This document shows positions 10,291-23,310 of a stretch of 64,000 bases of DNA, piece after piece. Under the pieces are notes generated by a model that was not told the DNA's origin, ran no database searches, and saw nothing but the letters and a program-made list of their open reading frames with translations. The stretch covers positions 62,001 through 126,000 of the forward strand of contig NZ_JAPZSV010000005.1 of NCBI RefSeq assembly GCF_027532185.1, written 5' to 3'. The translations under genes and the position numbers were made by a program. Numbering within the stretch: position 1 is the first letter of the stretch; each line of letters opens with the position of its first letter. Source of the DNA: Hylemonella sp. GTDB taxonomy: Bacteria; Pseudomonadota; Gammaproteobacteria; Burkholderiales; Burkholderiaceae_C.

Positions 10291-11364
10291 TCAGAAATCC
10301 GGGTAGAGACGGCCGCGGTTGAAGATGCCGGCCGGGTCGAACTGCTTCTTGAGTTCGCGTGTGATGCGGTCCAGCGGCGCGGGGAGCGGCGTGAAGACGC
10401 CAGCGCTCTTGTCGCCACCGCGGAACAATGTGGCGTGCCCCGGCAACCCCTCGGGCAGGGAGGGCTGGGCAGTCGCCCTCAGCGGCAGCTTGAGCCAGCG
10501 CTGGGCGCCGCCCCATTCGATCAGCGTCGGGCCCAGGTTCAACGGCGGAGCGGTGTCGGGCACGCTCAGGCGCATCAGGGCCTCGCCCTCGGCGAGCTGG
10601 AAGAAGGGCGCGGTCTGCTCGCGCAGGGCATGCCAGAGTTGTTGCGCCTGGGTATCGTCGAGCCTCTGGCCGCCCATGGTCTTTTTTGCCGCGGCAATCG
10701 CCGCCTGGGCGCCGCGCAGACGCACCATGAGTGCGCCTTCATGCCAGCAGCTGGCATTGACCGGCAGGGGCAGGGCACCCCAGTGGTTGAGCTGTTGCAG
10801 GGCTCGGGCTTCGTCGAGCTCGAAGACCAGCGTGACCTCGGCCACAGCACGGGGCAACACCTTGAGCGAGACCTCGACAATCAGTCCCAGCGTGCCCATG
10901 GAGCCGGCCAGCAGGCGCGACACGTCGTAACCCGCCACATTTTTCATGACCTGGCCGCCGAAGGTCAGCAGCTCGGCCTTGCCATTGAGCAGCTGTGCGC
11001 CCAGCACATAGTCGCGCACGGCGCCCACGCTGGCACGCGCGGGGCCGTTCAGGCCAGCGGCCACCATGCCCCCGACCGTGGCACGCGCGCCGTGTTGGGC
11101 GAAATGTGGCGGCTCGAAAGGCAGATACTGGCCTTGATCGGCCAGCACGGCTTCCAGCTCGGCCAACGGGGTGCCGGCACGCACGGTGACCACGAGTTCG
11201 CTGGGTTCGTAGCTGACGATGCCGCTGAGGCCGCCGGTATCGAGCCGTTCGCCCTGCAGGTTCTGGCCATAGAAATCCTTGCTGCCGCCACCGCAGATGC
11301 GCAGCGGGGTGCCGGAGGACGCGGCGGCACGCACGCGTTCGGTGAGGTCTTGCAGTGTCTGCAT
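10291..11364 (-). CDS. glcE: glycolate oxidase FAD-binding subunit GlcE
   Basis: FAD-binding-4 motifs LRICGGGSKDFYG, ATVGGMVAAGLNGP; adjacent to glcF. Confidence 0.92.
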   Translation of the reverse strand: MQTLQDLTERVRAAASSGTPLRICGGGSKDFYGQNLQGERLDTGGLSGIVSYEPSELVVTVRAGTPLAELEAVLADQGQYLPFEPPHFAQHGARATVGGMVAAGLNGPARASVGAVRDYVLGAQLLNGKAELLTFGGQVMKNVAGYDVSRLLAGSMGTLGLIVEVSLKVLPRAVAEVTLVFELDEARALQQLNHWGALPLPVNASCWHEGALMVRLRGAQAAIAAAKKTMGGQRLDDTQAQQLWHALREQTAPFFQLAEGEALMRLSVPDTAPPLNLGPTLIEWGGAQRWLKLPLRATAQPSLPEGLPGHATLFRGGDKSAGVFTPLPAPLDRITRELKKQFDPAGIFNRGRLYPDF

Positions 11365-11404
11365 ACCCTGATGTTAACGGCTGCGGCCCGCGCCAAAAGC
11401 AAAA

Positions 11405-11436
11405 GCCGGGTCAAGGCTGTTTTGCCCTGACCCGGC
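11405..11436 (-). terminator. Rho-independent terminator downstream of amtB
   Basis: On minus strand GCCGGGTCA...TGACCCGGC followed by TTTTGCTTTT. Confidence 0.7.
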
Positions 11437-11552
11437 CTGTCTGGAAAAAGGGCCCGCTCGAGCCGGAGCTCTTGCGGGCCTGAACCAGAGGAGACTCTCG
11501 CTTGCTAGAACCGACAGCTGCCTGCTAGGGCAAGCTGCCGGCCATTGCTCAA

Positions 11553-13055
11553 TCAACGGTTGTAAGCCGTTTCGCCGTGGGAGGAAATGTCCAGACCCTG
11601 GCGCTCGTCTTCTTCGCTGACGCGCAGACCGATGGTCAGATCCACGAACTTGTAGGCGATGAAGGACACGACACCCGACCAGACGATGGTGATGAGCACG
11701 CCCTTGAGCTGCGTCCAGACCTGACCGGCGATGGAGTAGTCGGCAGCGGACACCATGCTCACGGTAACCCAGTCGCCCACCAGGCTCGGGCCGCCCAGGG
11801 CCGGGCTGTTGAACACACCGGTCAGCAGCGCACCGACGATGCCGCCGATGCCATGCACGCCGAACACGTCGAGCGAGTCGTCGGCACCGAGCATCTTCTT
11901 CAGACCGGTCACACCCCACAGGCAGGCGAAACCACCCACCAGGCCGATGATCAGCGCACCGCCGATGCCGACGTTGCCGGCGGCGGGGGTGATGGCCACC
12001 AGACCGGCCACAGCACCCGAAGCGGCACCCAGCATGGAGGCCTTGCCCTTGAGCAGCGCCTCACCCACGCACCAGGCCAGCACGGCGGCGGCCGTGGCCA
12101 GCAGGGTGTTGGCGAAGGCCAGGGCGGCAAAGCCGTTGGCTTCCAGGGCGGAGCCGGCGTTGAAGCCGAACCAGCCCACCCACAGCATGGAGGCACCAAC
12201 CATGGTCAGCGTCAGGCTGTGCGGAGCCATGGCTTCCTTGCCGTAGCCGATGCGCTTGCCCACCATGTAAGCACCCACCAGACCGGCGACAGCGGCGTTG
12301 ATGTGCACCACGGTGCCGCCAGCGAAGTCCAGCGCGCCATGCTGCCAGATGTAGCCGGCCTTGCCGTTCATGGCATCGACGACTTCCTTGGTGGCGTACG
12401 CATCGGGGCCCATCCAGAACCAGACCATGTGGGCGATCGGAGCGTAGCTGAAGGTGAACCAGATCACCATGAACAGCAGCACGGCCGAGAATTTCATGCG
12501 CTCGGCGAAGGCGCCGACGATCAGGGCGCAGGTGATGCCGGCGAAGGTGGCCTGGAAGGCGGCGAACACGATCTCGGGGATGTAGACGCCCTTGCTGAAG
12601 GTGGCGCCGTTAGCGAAGGTGCCCGCAGCGTTGTCCCAGATACCCTTGAGGAAGAGGCGATCGAAACCACCGATGAAGGCATTGCCCTCGGTGAACGCGA
12701 TGCTGTAGCCATAGATGAACCACAGCACCGTGATCAGCGAGAAGGTAACCATGACCTGCATCAGCACGGACAGCATGTTCTTGCTGCGGACCAGACCGCC
12801 GTAGAACAGCGCGAGACCGGGGATCACCATCATGATGACCAGCAGGGTGGACACCATCATCCAGGCGGTGTCACCCTTGTTGGGCACGGGTGCCGGTGCC
12901 GCTTCGGCCGGAGCGGCTGCGGGAGCCTCGGCCGGCGCTGCCGCCGCGGGTGCGGCAGCAGCCGGAGCCTCGGCAGCAGGAGCCTGGGCCCATGATGTCA
13001 CAGAGCCGGCCAGCAGGCCCAGCCCCAGAGCAAAGGAGATGAGTAGTTTTTTCAT
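11553..13055 (-). CDS. amtB: ammonium transporter
   Basis: GGLVRSKN, FMVIWFTFSYAPIAHMVW, GGTVVHINAAVAGLVGA; signal peptide and Ala/Pro-rich linker at N terminus. Confidence 0.96.
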   Translation of the reverse strand: MKKLLISFALGLGLLAGSVTSWAQAPAAEAPAAAAPAAAAPAEAPAAAPAEAAPAPVPNKGDTAWMMVSTLLVIMMVIPGLALFYGGLVRSKNMLSVLMQVMVTFSLITVLWFIYGYSIAFTEGNAFIGGFDRLFLKGIWDNAAGTFANGATFSKGVYIPEIVFAAFQATFAGITCALIVGAFAERMKFSAVLLFMVIWFTFSYAPIAHMVWFWMGPDAYATKEVVDAMNGKAGYIWQHGALDFAGGTVVHINAAVAGLVGAYMVGKRIGYGKEAMAPHSLTLTMVGASMLWVGWFGFNAGSALEANGFAALAFANTLLATAAAVLAWCVGEALLKGKASMLGAASGAVAGLVAITPAAGNVGIGGALIIGLVGGFACLWGVTGLKKMLGADDSLDVFGVHGIGGIVGALLTGVFNSPALGGPSLVGDWVTVSMVSAADYSIAGQVWTQLKGVLITIVWSGVVSFIAYKFVDLTIGLRVSEEDERQGLDISSHGETAYNR

Positions 13056-13083
13056 GTCGGTATCTCTCTTGATGGTGGGAGCC

Positions 13084-14206
<1,123 letters not shown>

Positions 14207-14244
14207 GTCGTACTCCATCAAGGGTTAAAGGGACGAACCTGTAA

Positions 14245-14260
14245 AGCAGGGACCGTGCCA
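14245..14260 (-). promoter_or_regulatory. sigma54 promoter for torF-like/glnK/amtB operon
   Basis: Minus strand TGGCACG-GTCC-CTGCT, one mismatch to consensus TGGCACG-N4-TTGCW; 38 bp upstream of ATG. Confidence 0.8.
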
Positions 14261-14344
14261 GCGATCGGCCTCGCATTTCCCGCACAAGCCTGTAGACGTA
14301 TACGCCTTCATGACGTTATGATGACTGTACGAACATCCAGTTAC

Positions 14345-14359
14345 GCACCATCAGTGTGC
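14345..14359. promoter_or_regulatory. NtrC-like upstream activator site
   Basis: GCACCATCAGTGTGC, matching GCAC-N7-GTGC; about 100 bp upstream of the sigma54 promoter. Confidence 0.6.
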
Positions 14360-14413
14360 GCCAGTTGGGGCAAGCAGGCAAGAGATCTGCACCGTTTTGT
14401 GGAGGAAACGCTC

Positions 14414-15934
14414 ATGAGCCTGTCCCTGGTGCATAGCCGGGCCCTGCTGGGCCTGGAAGCGGCGGCGGTCAACGTCGAAGTCCATCTGGCCCCGGGCCTG
14501 CCCAGCTTCACGCTGGTCGGACTGGCCGAGACCGAGGTCAAGGAGGCCCGCGAACGCGTGCGTTCGGCCATCCTCAACTCGGGGCTGGAGTTCCCGCACA
14601 ACAAACGCATCACCGTCAACCTGGCGCCCGCCGACCTGCCCAAGGATTCCGGGCGCTTTGACCTGCCGATCGCCCTGGGCATCCTCGCCGCCAGCGGGCA
14701 GATCGATGGCGCAGCCCTGGCCCGCCACGAGTTCGCCGGCGAGTTGTCGCTCTCGGGCGAGCTGCGGCCGGTGCGTGGCGCGCTGGCCATGGCCCTGGCC
14801 CTGCGCGGGGTCGGCACCGCGCTCGTGCTGCCCCCAGGCAGTGCCGAAGAAGCATCGCTGGTGCCCGACAGCACGATCTATCGGGCGATGCATCTGCTCG
14901 ACGTGGTGCAGCTCTACCTGGCAGGCCGGGACCCGGCCGCAGCGGCGCCGGCTGGCTGGTCACGCCAGCAGAGTCGGCCGCCCGAGCTTGCGACGGACGG
15001 CCCCGATCTGGCGGACGTCAAAGGACAGGCCGGGCCCCGGCGTGCCCTCGAAATCGCCGCCGCGGGCGGCCACAGCCTCCTGTTCACCGGCCCGCCGGGC
15101 GCGGGCAAGTCCATGCTGGCCGAGCGTCTGGCCGGCCTGCTGCCGCCGATGAGCACGGACGAAGCCCTCGAAAGTGCGGCCCTGGCCAGCCTGGCGGGCC
15201 GCTTCGCACTGCAACACTGGGGCCGGCGCCCCACCTGCAGCCCTCACCACACCGCGAGCGCCGTGGCCCTGGTGGGCGGCGGGTCACCGCCGCGACCCGG
15301 CGAGGTGTCCCTCGCGCATCACGGGGTGCTCTACCTAGATGAACTGCCGGAGTTTCCCCGCGTCGCCCTCGAAGCCTTGCGTGAGCCGCTGGAGACCGGC
15401 CGCATCACCATCGCCCGGGCGGCGCGGCGGGCCGAGTTCCCCGCGCGCTTTCAACTGGTGGCGGCGATGAACCCTTGCCCTTGCGGCTACCTGGGATCGG
15501 CGCAGCGCGCCTGCCGCTGCACACCGGATCAGGTGGCCCGCTACCAAGGGCGGCTGTCGGGCCCGCTGCTGGACCGCATCGACCTGCATGTGCCCGTCGG
15601 CGCGCTGCCGGCCGGCGAGCTGCTGCAACCCACGGCCGCAGAAAGCACCGCTGTGGTTCGGGCACGCTGCATCGCCGCGCGCGAACGCGCCCTGGCCCGC
15701 CAGGGCCAGCCCAACCATGCACTGAGCGGACAGGACATAGACCGCCATACTCGGCCGGACGATGCGGCGCTGCGCTTTCTTGATACGGCAGCCGCACGTC
15801 TGGGCTGGTCGGCGCGCGGCCTGCACCGCACGCTGCGGGTGGCCCGCACCATCGCGGACCTGGCAGATGCGTCACACATCAGCGTAGAGCACATGGCCGA
15901 GGCGCTGCAATACCGGCAGACGGCACGCGGCTGA
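14414..15934 (+). CDS. comM: YifB/ComM-family Mg-chelatase-like AAA ATPase
   Basis: MSLSLVHSRALLGLEAAAVNVEVHLAPGLPSF; Walker A GPPGAGKS; SLAHHGVLYLDELPEF. Confidence 0.92.
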   Translation: MSLSLVHSRALLGLEAAAVNVEVHLAPGLPSFTLVGLAETEVKEARERVRSAILNSGLEFPHNKRITVNLAPADLPKDSGRFDLPIALGILAASGQIDGAALARHEFAGELSLSGELRPVRGALAMALALRGVGTALVLPPGSAEEASLVPDSTIYRAMHLLDVVQLYLAGRDPAAAAPAGWSRQQSRPPELATDGPDLADVKGQAGPRRALEIAAAGGHSLLFTGPPGAGKSMLAERLAGLLPPMSTDEALESAALASLAGRFALQHWGRRPTCSPHHTASAVALVGGGSPPRPGEVSLAHHGVLYLDELPEFPRVALEALREPLETGRITIARAARRAEFPARFQLVAAMNPCPCGYLGSAQRACRCTPDQVARYQGRLSGPLLDRIDLHVPVGALPAGELLQPTAAESTAVVRARCIAARERALARQGQPNHALSGQDIDRHTRPDDAALRFLDTAAARLGWSARGLHRTLRVARTIADLADASHISVEHMAEALQYRQTARG

Positions 15935-15941
15935 AGCTGAG

Positions 15942-16298
15942 TCAGCGGCCGCGGGCGCCCCCGGGGCCCATCCCACCGCCGCCGGGGCCCATGCCCCCGC
16001 CCGGCCCCATGCCGCGGCCGGCACCTTGCGGTGGCTCATCCGGCATCTGGATGCCCCGCTCACGCGCGCGCTCGACCATGCGCTGGTGGTGTTCCTGACG
16101 GAGAGCCTCGCGTTCCTGCTCGGTCCGCTTGCTGCGCATCTGTTGGCGGTACTCATTGCGTTCCTGCTCGGTCATGAGCTGGCTGCCGTAGATGCGTTCC
16201 GGCTCGCGCTGCGGGCTTCGATCCTGTGCCATGGCCGGCAATGCGACAGCCATGATCAAGGCCAGCAAGAACCGGGATGTGCTGCGTGAAGTTGACAT
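15942..16298 (-). CDS. secreted small protein with Glu/Arg-rich central region and GMGPGG C-terminal repeats
   Basis: Signal peptide to AMAQ; MTEQERNEYRQQMRSKRTEQEREALRQEHHQRMVERARERG; GMGPGGGMGPGGGGMGPGG. Confidence 0.7.
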   Translation of the reverse strand: MSTSRSTSRFLLALIMAVALPAMAQDRSPQREPERIYGSQLMTEQERNEYRQQMRSKRTEQEREALRQEHHQRMVERARERGIQMPDEPPQGAGRGMGPGGGMGPGGGGMGPGGARGR

Positions 16299-16425
16299 GG
16301 GGGCTCCTTTCGCTCCGTGAAAGACATGGCGTGCCCGGCAACGGGCGCGTCGTCTCAGTATGGTTCGCGATCCCGGCTTTTCGTTGATGTGCATCAAGCA
16401 CAACCGACAAAGCCGGAGGCAGCCC

Positions 16426-17658
16426 TCATGCAGGGCGAGTGAACTCGTGCCGGCGGCGCAAGGCCAGAGAGAAGTAGAGACCCACAGCCACCAGCACCGC
16501 GCTGCCCAGCGCGATCACGGCCGTGGAGCCGAGCACTCCCACGAGCGCCGCCGCAAGCAGCACGCCGATGGACTGCCCCATGAAGAGGAAGGAGGCAAAC
16601 AGGGACACCGCGGTGCCGCGCGCGGCGGGTGCCATCTGGGTGGCATTGGTCTGCATGGTGTTGTGGAACATGAAGAAGCCGAAACCCGCCAGCAAGCTGG
16701 CGGGCAGGCTGGGCCACCACACGGGTGTGAAGGCAATCACCAGCGAGCTCAGGCCCAGCAGCGTCACGCCGGTGCGTGCGAGGCCGTGCTCACCCAAACG
16801 CGGGATCAGCCAGCGCGCCACGGCCATATAGGCCATGCCGCCCAGGCCGAACAGTGCCACCACCGCACCGGCCGCAGAGAGTGAGAGCCCGAGCTCATGG
16901 TGCAGGTGCGAGGCCCAGATGGCCAGCACGCCGAAACCCGAGGCGCCTTCAATCAGCGCCACGATGAGCACGATGCGCGACCAGCGCCCGGTGAGGATCT
17001 GCAGCGCCTGCCGGCCGTAGGGCGGCCGCGCGCCCGCTTCGCCCGACTGCGCGGGCAGCGGGGCCAGGGCCTGCTCGGCGCGCTGGCGCCGGCCATCGCG
17101 CCACAGCAGCAGGCCGACCAAGCCGAAGAGCACGGTCATGAAGGCGAAGGCCCAGCGCCAACCCAGGGTGTCGGTGAACAGGCCGCCGATCAGCTGCCCG
17201 CCCGTGATGCCCAGCGTGGTGCCCAGGCCCACGCGCGCCAGGGTCTCTTGCCGCAGCTCGTAGGCCACCGCATCACCGATCCAGGCCAGCGAGAGCGGGA
17301 TGATGGCGGCCGCGCCCAGGGCCACGAACATGCGCGCCAGCACCAGCATGTCCAGGCTGGCCGCGAAGATCGCCAGCACATTGCCCAAGCTACAACCCAG
17401 CGTGGCCCAGACGACGATGCGGAACTTGCCCAGACGATCGCCCAGCGGGCCATAGAAGAGCTGGCACAGGCCGTACACCACCGCGAAAACCGAGATCACC
17501 TGCGCGGCCTGGGCCAGCCCGACCGAGAACTCGCGCGCGAGCTCGGGCAGCATGGCATCGCACAGGCGCTGTGCCGCCATGCTGGCAAACGTGGCGAAGG
17601 ACAGCAGCAGGACGGAGCGGCGCGTGGAAGCGGAAAGCGTGGCAGAACCGGCGGTCAT
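16426..17658 (-). CDS. MFS transporter
   Basis: About 12 hydrophobic helices; YGPLGDRLGKFR loop motif. Confidence 0.88.
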   Translation of the reverse strand: MTAGSATLSASTRRSVLLLSFATFASMAAQRLCDAMLPELAREFSVGLAQAAQVISVFAVVYGLCQLFYGPLGDRLGKFRIVVWATLGCSLGNVLAIFAASLDMLVLARMFVALGAAAIIPLSLAWIGDAVAYELRQETLARVGLGTTLGITGGQLIGGLFTDTLGWRWAFAFMTVLFGLVGLLLWRDGRRQRAEQALAPLPAQSGEAGARPPYGRQALQILTGRWSRIVLIVALIEGASGFGVLAIWASHLHHELGLSLSAAGAVVALFGLGGMAYMAVARWLIPRLGEHGLARTGVTLLGLSSLVIAFTPVWWPSLPASLLAGFGFFMFHNTMQTNATQMAPAARGTAVSLFASFLFMGQSIGVLLAAALVGVLGSTAVIALGSAVLVAVGLYFSLALRRRHEFTRPA

Positions 17659-17761
17659 GAATCAGGAGAGATGGTGCCTGCGGCAGCACGCTGCCGCGTC
17701 GCACCGGGTGCACTGAATCATAAACGTCAGCGGGCCCGCGCTCACCCGCTGCAGCATCACC

Positions 17762-18436
17762 TCAGCCTGGATGCGCCGGCAGAGGCTGCACCGCGGCGCC
17801 GTCGTAGCGCACACGCTCACCCACGGTCAGGGGCCGGTCGAGCTCGAAACTGCGACGACTGCCGTCGTCCATGCGCAAATCCACCTGCCAGGCCAGCACC
17901 TTTTTCATCTTCTTTTCGATCTGGTTGCCGGCGATACCGCCGCCTATCGCACCGATGACGGTGGCCACGTCACGGCCCGAACCGCGTCCGATCTGATTGC
18001 CGACAATGGCTCCCAGCACACCGCCCGCCACAGCCCCCGTGCCGCCCGTGGGTACCTCACGCTCGACCGGTGTGACGGCGGTCACGGTCGCGCAATCCAG
18101 GCAGACCGGTGCCGGCGCCACGATCGCTGGAGCAGACGCCGGGGCCGGCGTGACGACCGCTGTCGGGACGGGATCCGCAGCCGCTTTCTTGACGACCGCC
18201 GGCCGGGGCTTGGCGACCGGCGCCGCCGCCACCGGCTTAGCTTCAACGACGGGTGTCGCTGCGGGCTCGGCCGGAACCGCAACAGGTGGCGCGATGCTGA
18301 CCTCGGGCGCAGGCGTGCGCTGTGTGTAGACGAGCGCACCGCCCAGCCCCAGCACGGCCGCCCCGAGCACGCCCACGGCCACCCACAAACCCTTGGTTCC
18401 GGCGACCACGGCGCCGCTGCTCGTCAATTCACTCAT
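17762..18436 (-). CDS. glycine-zipper 2TM-domain protein (membrane anchored)
   Basis: N-terminal TM; GGTGAVAGGVLGAIVGNQIGRGSGRDVATVIGAIGGGIAGNQIEKKMKK. Confidence 0.82.
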   Translation of the reverse strand: MSELTSSGAVVAGTKGLWVAVGVLGAAVLGLGGALVYTQRTPAPEVSIAPPVAVPAEPAATPVVEAKPVAAAPVAKPRPAVVKKAAADPVPTAVVTPAPASAPAIVAPAPVCLDCATVTAVTPVEREVPTGGTGAVAGGVLGAIVGNQIGRGSGRDVATVIGAIGGGIAGNQIEKKMKKVLAWQVDLRMDDGSRRSFELDRPLTVGERVRYDGAAVQPLPAHPG

Positions 18437-18579
18437 CTAGGTACCTCACGCTTTGCCAGGGAAGACCGGTGGCGGCGCCACCGTCCTGTCTTCAACGCAC
18501 GCTTGCGACGAATCGTAGACAGCGTCCTGGGGCGCGCAGGCATCCCGGGTGTAAAGCTGCGTAAAGCGCTGCGACCGCT

Positions 18580-21300
<2,721 letters not shown>

Positions 21301-21303
21301 GGG

Positions 21304-21333
21304 GCTCACCTGAAGAGAACAAAAGCAGGTGAG
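21304..21333 (-). promoter_or_regulatory. Anti-Shine-Dalgarno hairpin of SAH riboswitch (expression platform)
   Basis: Minus strand GCTCACCTG-(13 nt)-CAGGTGAGC; the second arm contains the SD just upstream of the ATG. Confidence 0.75.
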
Positions 21334-21390
21334 CGTCGTTGGGTCATCCAAGCCTGACAGCACCGGGGTGCCGCTGCAACGCTCCTTGGA
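21331..21390 (-). ncRNA. S-adenosylhomocysteine (SAH) riboswitch aptamer
   Basis: Minus strand UCCAAGGAGCGUUGCAGCGGCACCCCGGUGCUGUCAGGCUUGGAUGACCCAACGACGCUC: P1 UCCAAG/CUUGGA, core GGAGCGYUGC, P2 GCACC/GGUGC, pseudoknot GAGCGU/ACGCUC. Confidence 0.88.
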
Positions 21391-21484
21391 AGAGCCGTGA
21401 TTTTACGCGCTGTGTGACAACTCGACAGCTGGGGTACTGAATGAGGCCAGGCACAGGAGCCAGCCTCCGGATCGGGCCTGAGTC

Positions 21485-22096
21485 TCAGTAATAGAACAAT
21501 AGCCCCAAGGCAAAGTGATTGCCATCCTTCTTATCGCCTTGCTGATCCCGCAGTTGGTAGCTTTCGCGGATGTAGCGCAGGTACATCCCAAACAGGGGCT
21601 CACGGCCGGTCCGGGAAGGCTCACTGAAAAAGTATTGTGTTTCCAGCACTGCACCGCCCGATTGCGTGTAGGCGAAATGGTCGCCCTCTGCGTCGCCATG
21701 ACCCTGTATGTTGGTACTTTGTACTTTGCGGACCCCGCCCCCCAGGCGGAAGCGTTCCGTCACAGAGTAAAAACCCAGCAGCTCCACAGGGACCCGGGAA
21801 AACTTGTAGCCTCCGTTAACACCTTCGACGCTGTCGGTCTCATACCCCATGCTGCCCTGGAGAGAGAGTCTTTCCGTGATCCTGACATCGGCCCCCAGCG
21901 CCAAGACTACGCCCTTGCCGGTCTTGATATCCCAGGTGCCTGTCTGTTGATTGCTGGAGTTGACCCAGATTCCGTCAATCAAGGGCTGGCCGCCGAACCC
22001 ATAGCCGACGTTGGCATACATGCGCACCCGCGGCGCTTCCGCACTGGCGCCCAAGGCTGCGCAGGCGAGCCCCAGCCCGATCAAACTCTTTTTCAT
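21485..22096 (-). CDS. outer-membrane beta-barrel protein (uncharacterised)
   Basis: Signal peptide MKKSLIGLGLACAALGASA; alternating-strand sequence ending in aromatic residues LLFYY. Confidence 0.7.
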   Translation of the reverse strand: MKKSLIGLGLACAALGASAEAPRVRMYANVGYGFGGQPLIDGIWVNSSNQQTGTWDIKTGKGVVLALGADVRITERLSLQGSMGYETDSVEGVNGGYKFSRVPVELLGFYSVTERFRLGGGVRKVQSTNIQGHGDAEGDHFAYTQSGGAVLETQYFFSEPSRTGREPLFGMYLRYIRESYQLRDQQGDKKDGNHFALGLLFYY

Positions 22097-22236
22097 GGAT
22101 TTCCTCCCTAGCTCACATTATTCGAAAAGCCAGCGAGATTCTTCCATGCGTTGCGCTCCGGCTTCATACCTAAGCGGGTGTTTCGGCGAGAAGTGTTGTG
22201 CTTGCACCACCGCAAAGGGGGTGTATCAGCGAGGAC

Positions 22237-23274
22237 TTATTTCGCGTGGAGCGGAATCACGCGCCGTGGGTTCACGGCACGCGCGCGCAACTGACCGCAG
22301 CCGCCGTCCACATCCTGCCCTGCGGACTGGCGCAGTTTGGTGAGAATGCCGCGACGATGCAACTCGCGCGCCATCTCGGCAGCGGCCTCCTGCGTCGGTC
22401 GCTGGTAAGGCAAGCCATCGACCGCGTTGTAGGGGATCAGGTTGAGGATGGCGTACTTGCCGTGCAGGAGGCGCACCAGCGCTTCGATTTCCTCGGCGCT
22501 GTCATTGACCCCGGCCAGCAGGGCCCACTGGTACTGGATCGGGTAGCCGCTGAGCCGCGCGTATTGCTCTCCAGCCTCCGCCAGTTCCTCCGGCGTCAGC
22601 CGCGGTGCCCGCGGCAGCAGCTGCGCGCGCAGATCGGCACGCGTGGTATGCAGGGACAGCGCGAGCGCCGGCTTCACGCCCCCTTGCGGCAAGGCCTCAA
22701 ACACGCGCGGATCACCCACGGTGGAGAACACCAGATTCTTGTGTCCGATATTCCCGGCCGTGCCCAGCAGGTCGATGGCTTCGAGTACGTTGTCCAGGTT
22801 ATGCGCCGGCTCGCCCATGCCCATGAAGACCACGCGCCGCACCGGCTGGTATCGACGCGCCAAGGCCACCTGAGCCACGATCTCCGCGCTACCCAGCTGG
22901 CGCAGCAGCCCAGTGGTGCCGGTCATGCAGAAGGTACAGCCCACGGCACAGCCGACCTGTGTGGACACGCACAGTGCTGGCGTACGCCCTGGCGGCATGT
23001 GCACACTTTCCACGAGCTGGCCATCAGCCAGCGCGACAACCCGGCGCAGCGAGCCGTCCTCACCCGGATGCTCAGAATGGGTGCTGGCCAGCGCTGTCAG
23101 CTCACGTTCGATGTCGGGCAGTGCTGCGCGCAGCGTCGCCGGCAGGAAGTTCTCGATCGGCCGGCTGCCGTGGTCCTGCGGCAGCGCCTGTGACCACAGG
23201 CGCAGCACGCGGTGCTCGTGGCGGGGGTTGGCGCCCAGCGCCCGCAGGCGCCGGCGCAGGGTGTCGATCTGCAT
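22237..23274 (-). CDS. RlmN/Cfr-family radical SAM RNA methyltransferase
   Basis: Radical SAM CAVGCTFC; GMGEPAHNLDNV; C-terminal CGQLR cysteine. Confidence 0.88.
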   Translation of the reverse strand: MQIDTLRRRLRALGANPRHEHRVLRLWSQALPQDHGSRPIENFLPATLRAALPDIERELTALASTHSEHPGEDGSLRRVVALADGQLVESVHMPPGRTPALCVSTQVGCAVGCTFCMTGTTGLLRQLGSAEIVAQVALARRYQPVRRVVFMGMGEPAHNLDNVLEAIDLLGTAGNIGHKNLVFSTVGDPRVFEALPQGGVKPALALSLHTTRADLRAQLLPRAPRLTPEELAEAGEQYARLSGYPIQYQWALLAGVNDSAEEIEALVRLLHGKYAILNLIPYNAVDGLPYQRPTQEAAAEMARELHRRGILTKLRQSAGQDVDGGCGQLRARAVNPRRVIPLHAK

Positions 23275-23310
23275 GGCGGGTTCAAGGGGCCCGACGGTGG
23301 GCCCGAACCC

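Noticed and set aside
9268-11430. 720-aa plus-strand ORF
   Set aside because: Antisense to glcE/glcF; His/Gly/Ala-rich low-information translation typical of GC-rich antisense frames
11577-12995. 472-aa plus-strand ORF
   Set aside because: Antisense to amtB; His/Gly-rich artefact
15945-16020. Tandem repeat GGGCCCATGCC-like DNA
   Set aside because: Encodes the GMGPGG repeats of the small secreted protein; not an independent DNA element
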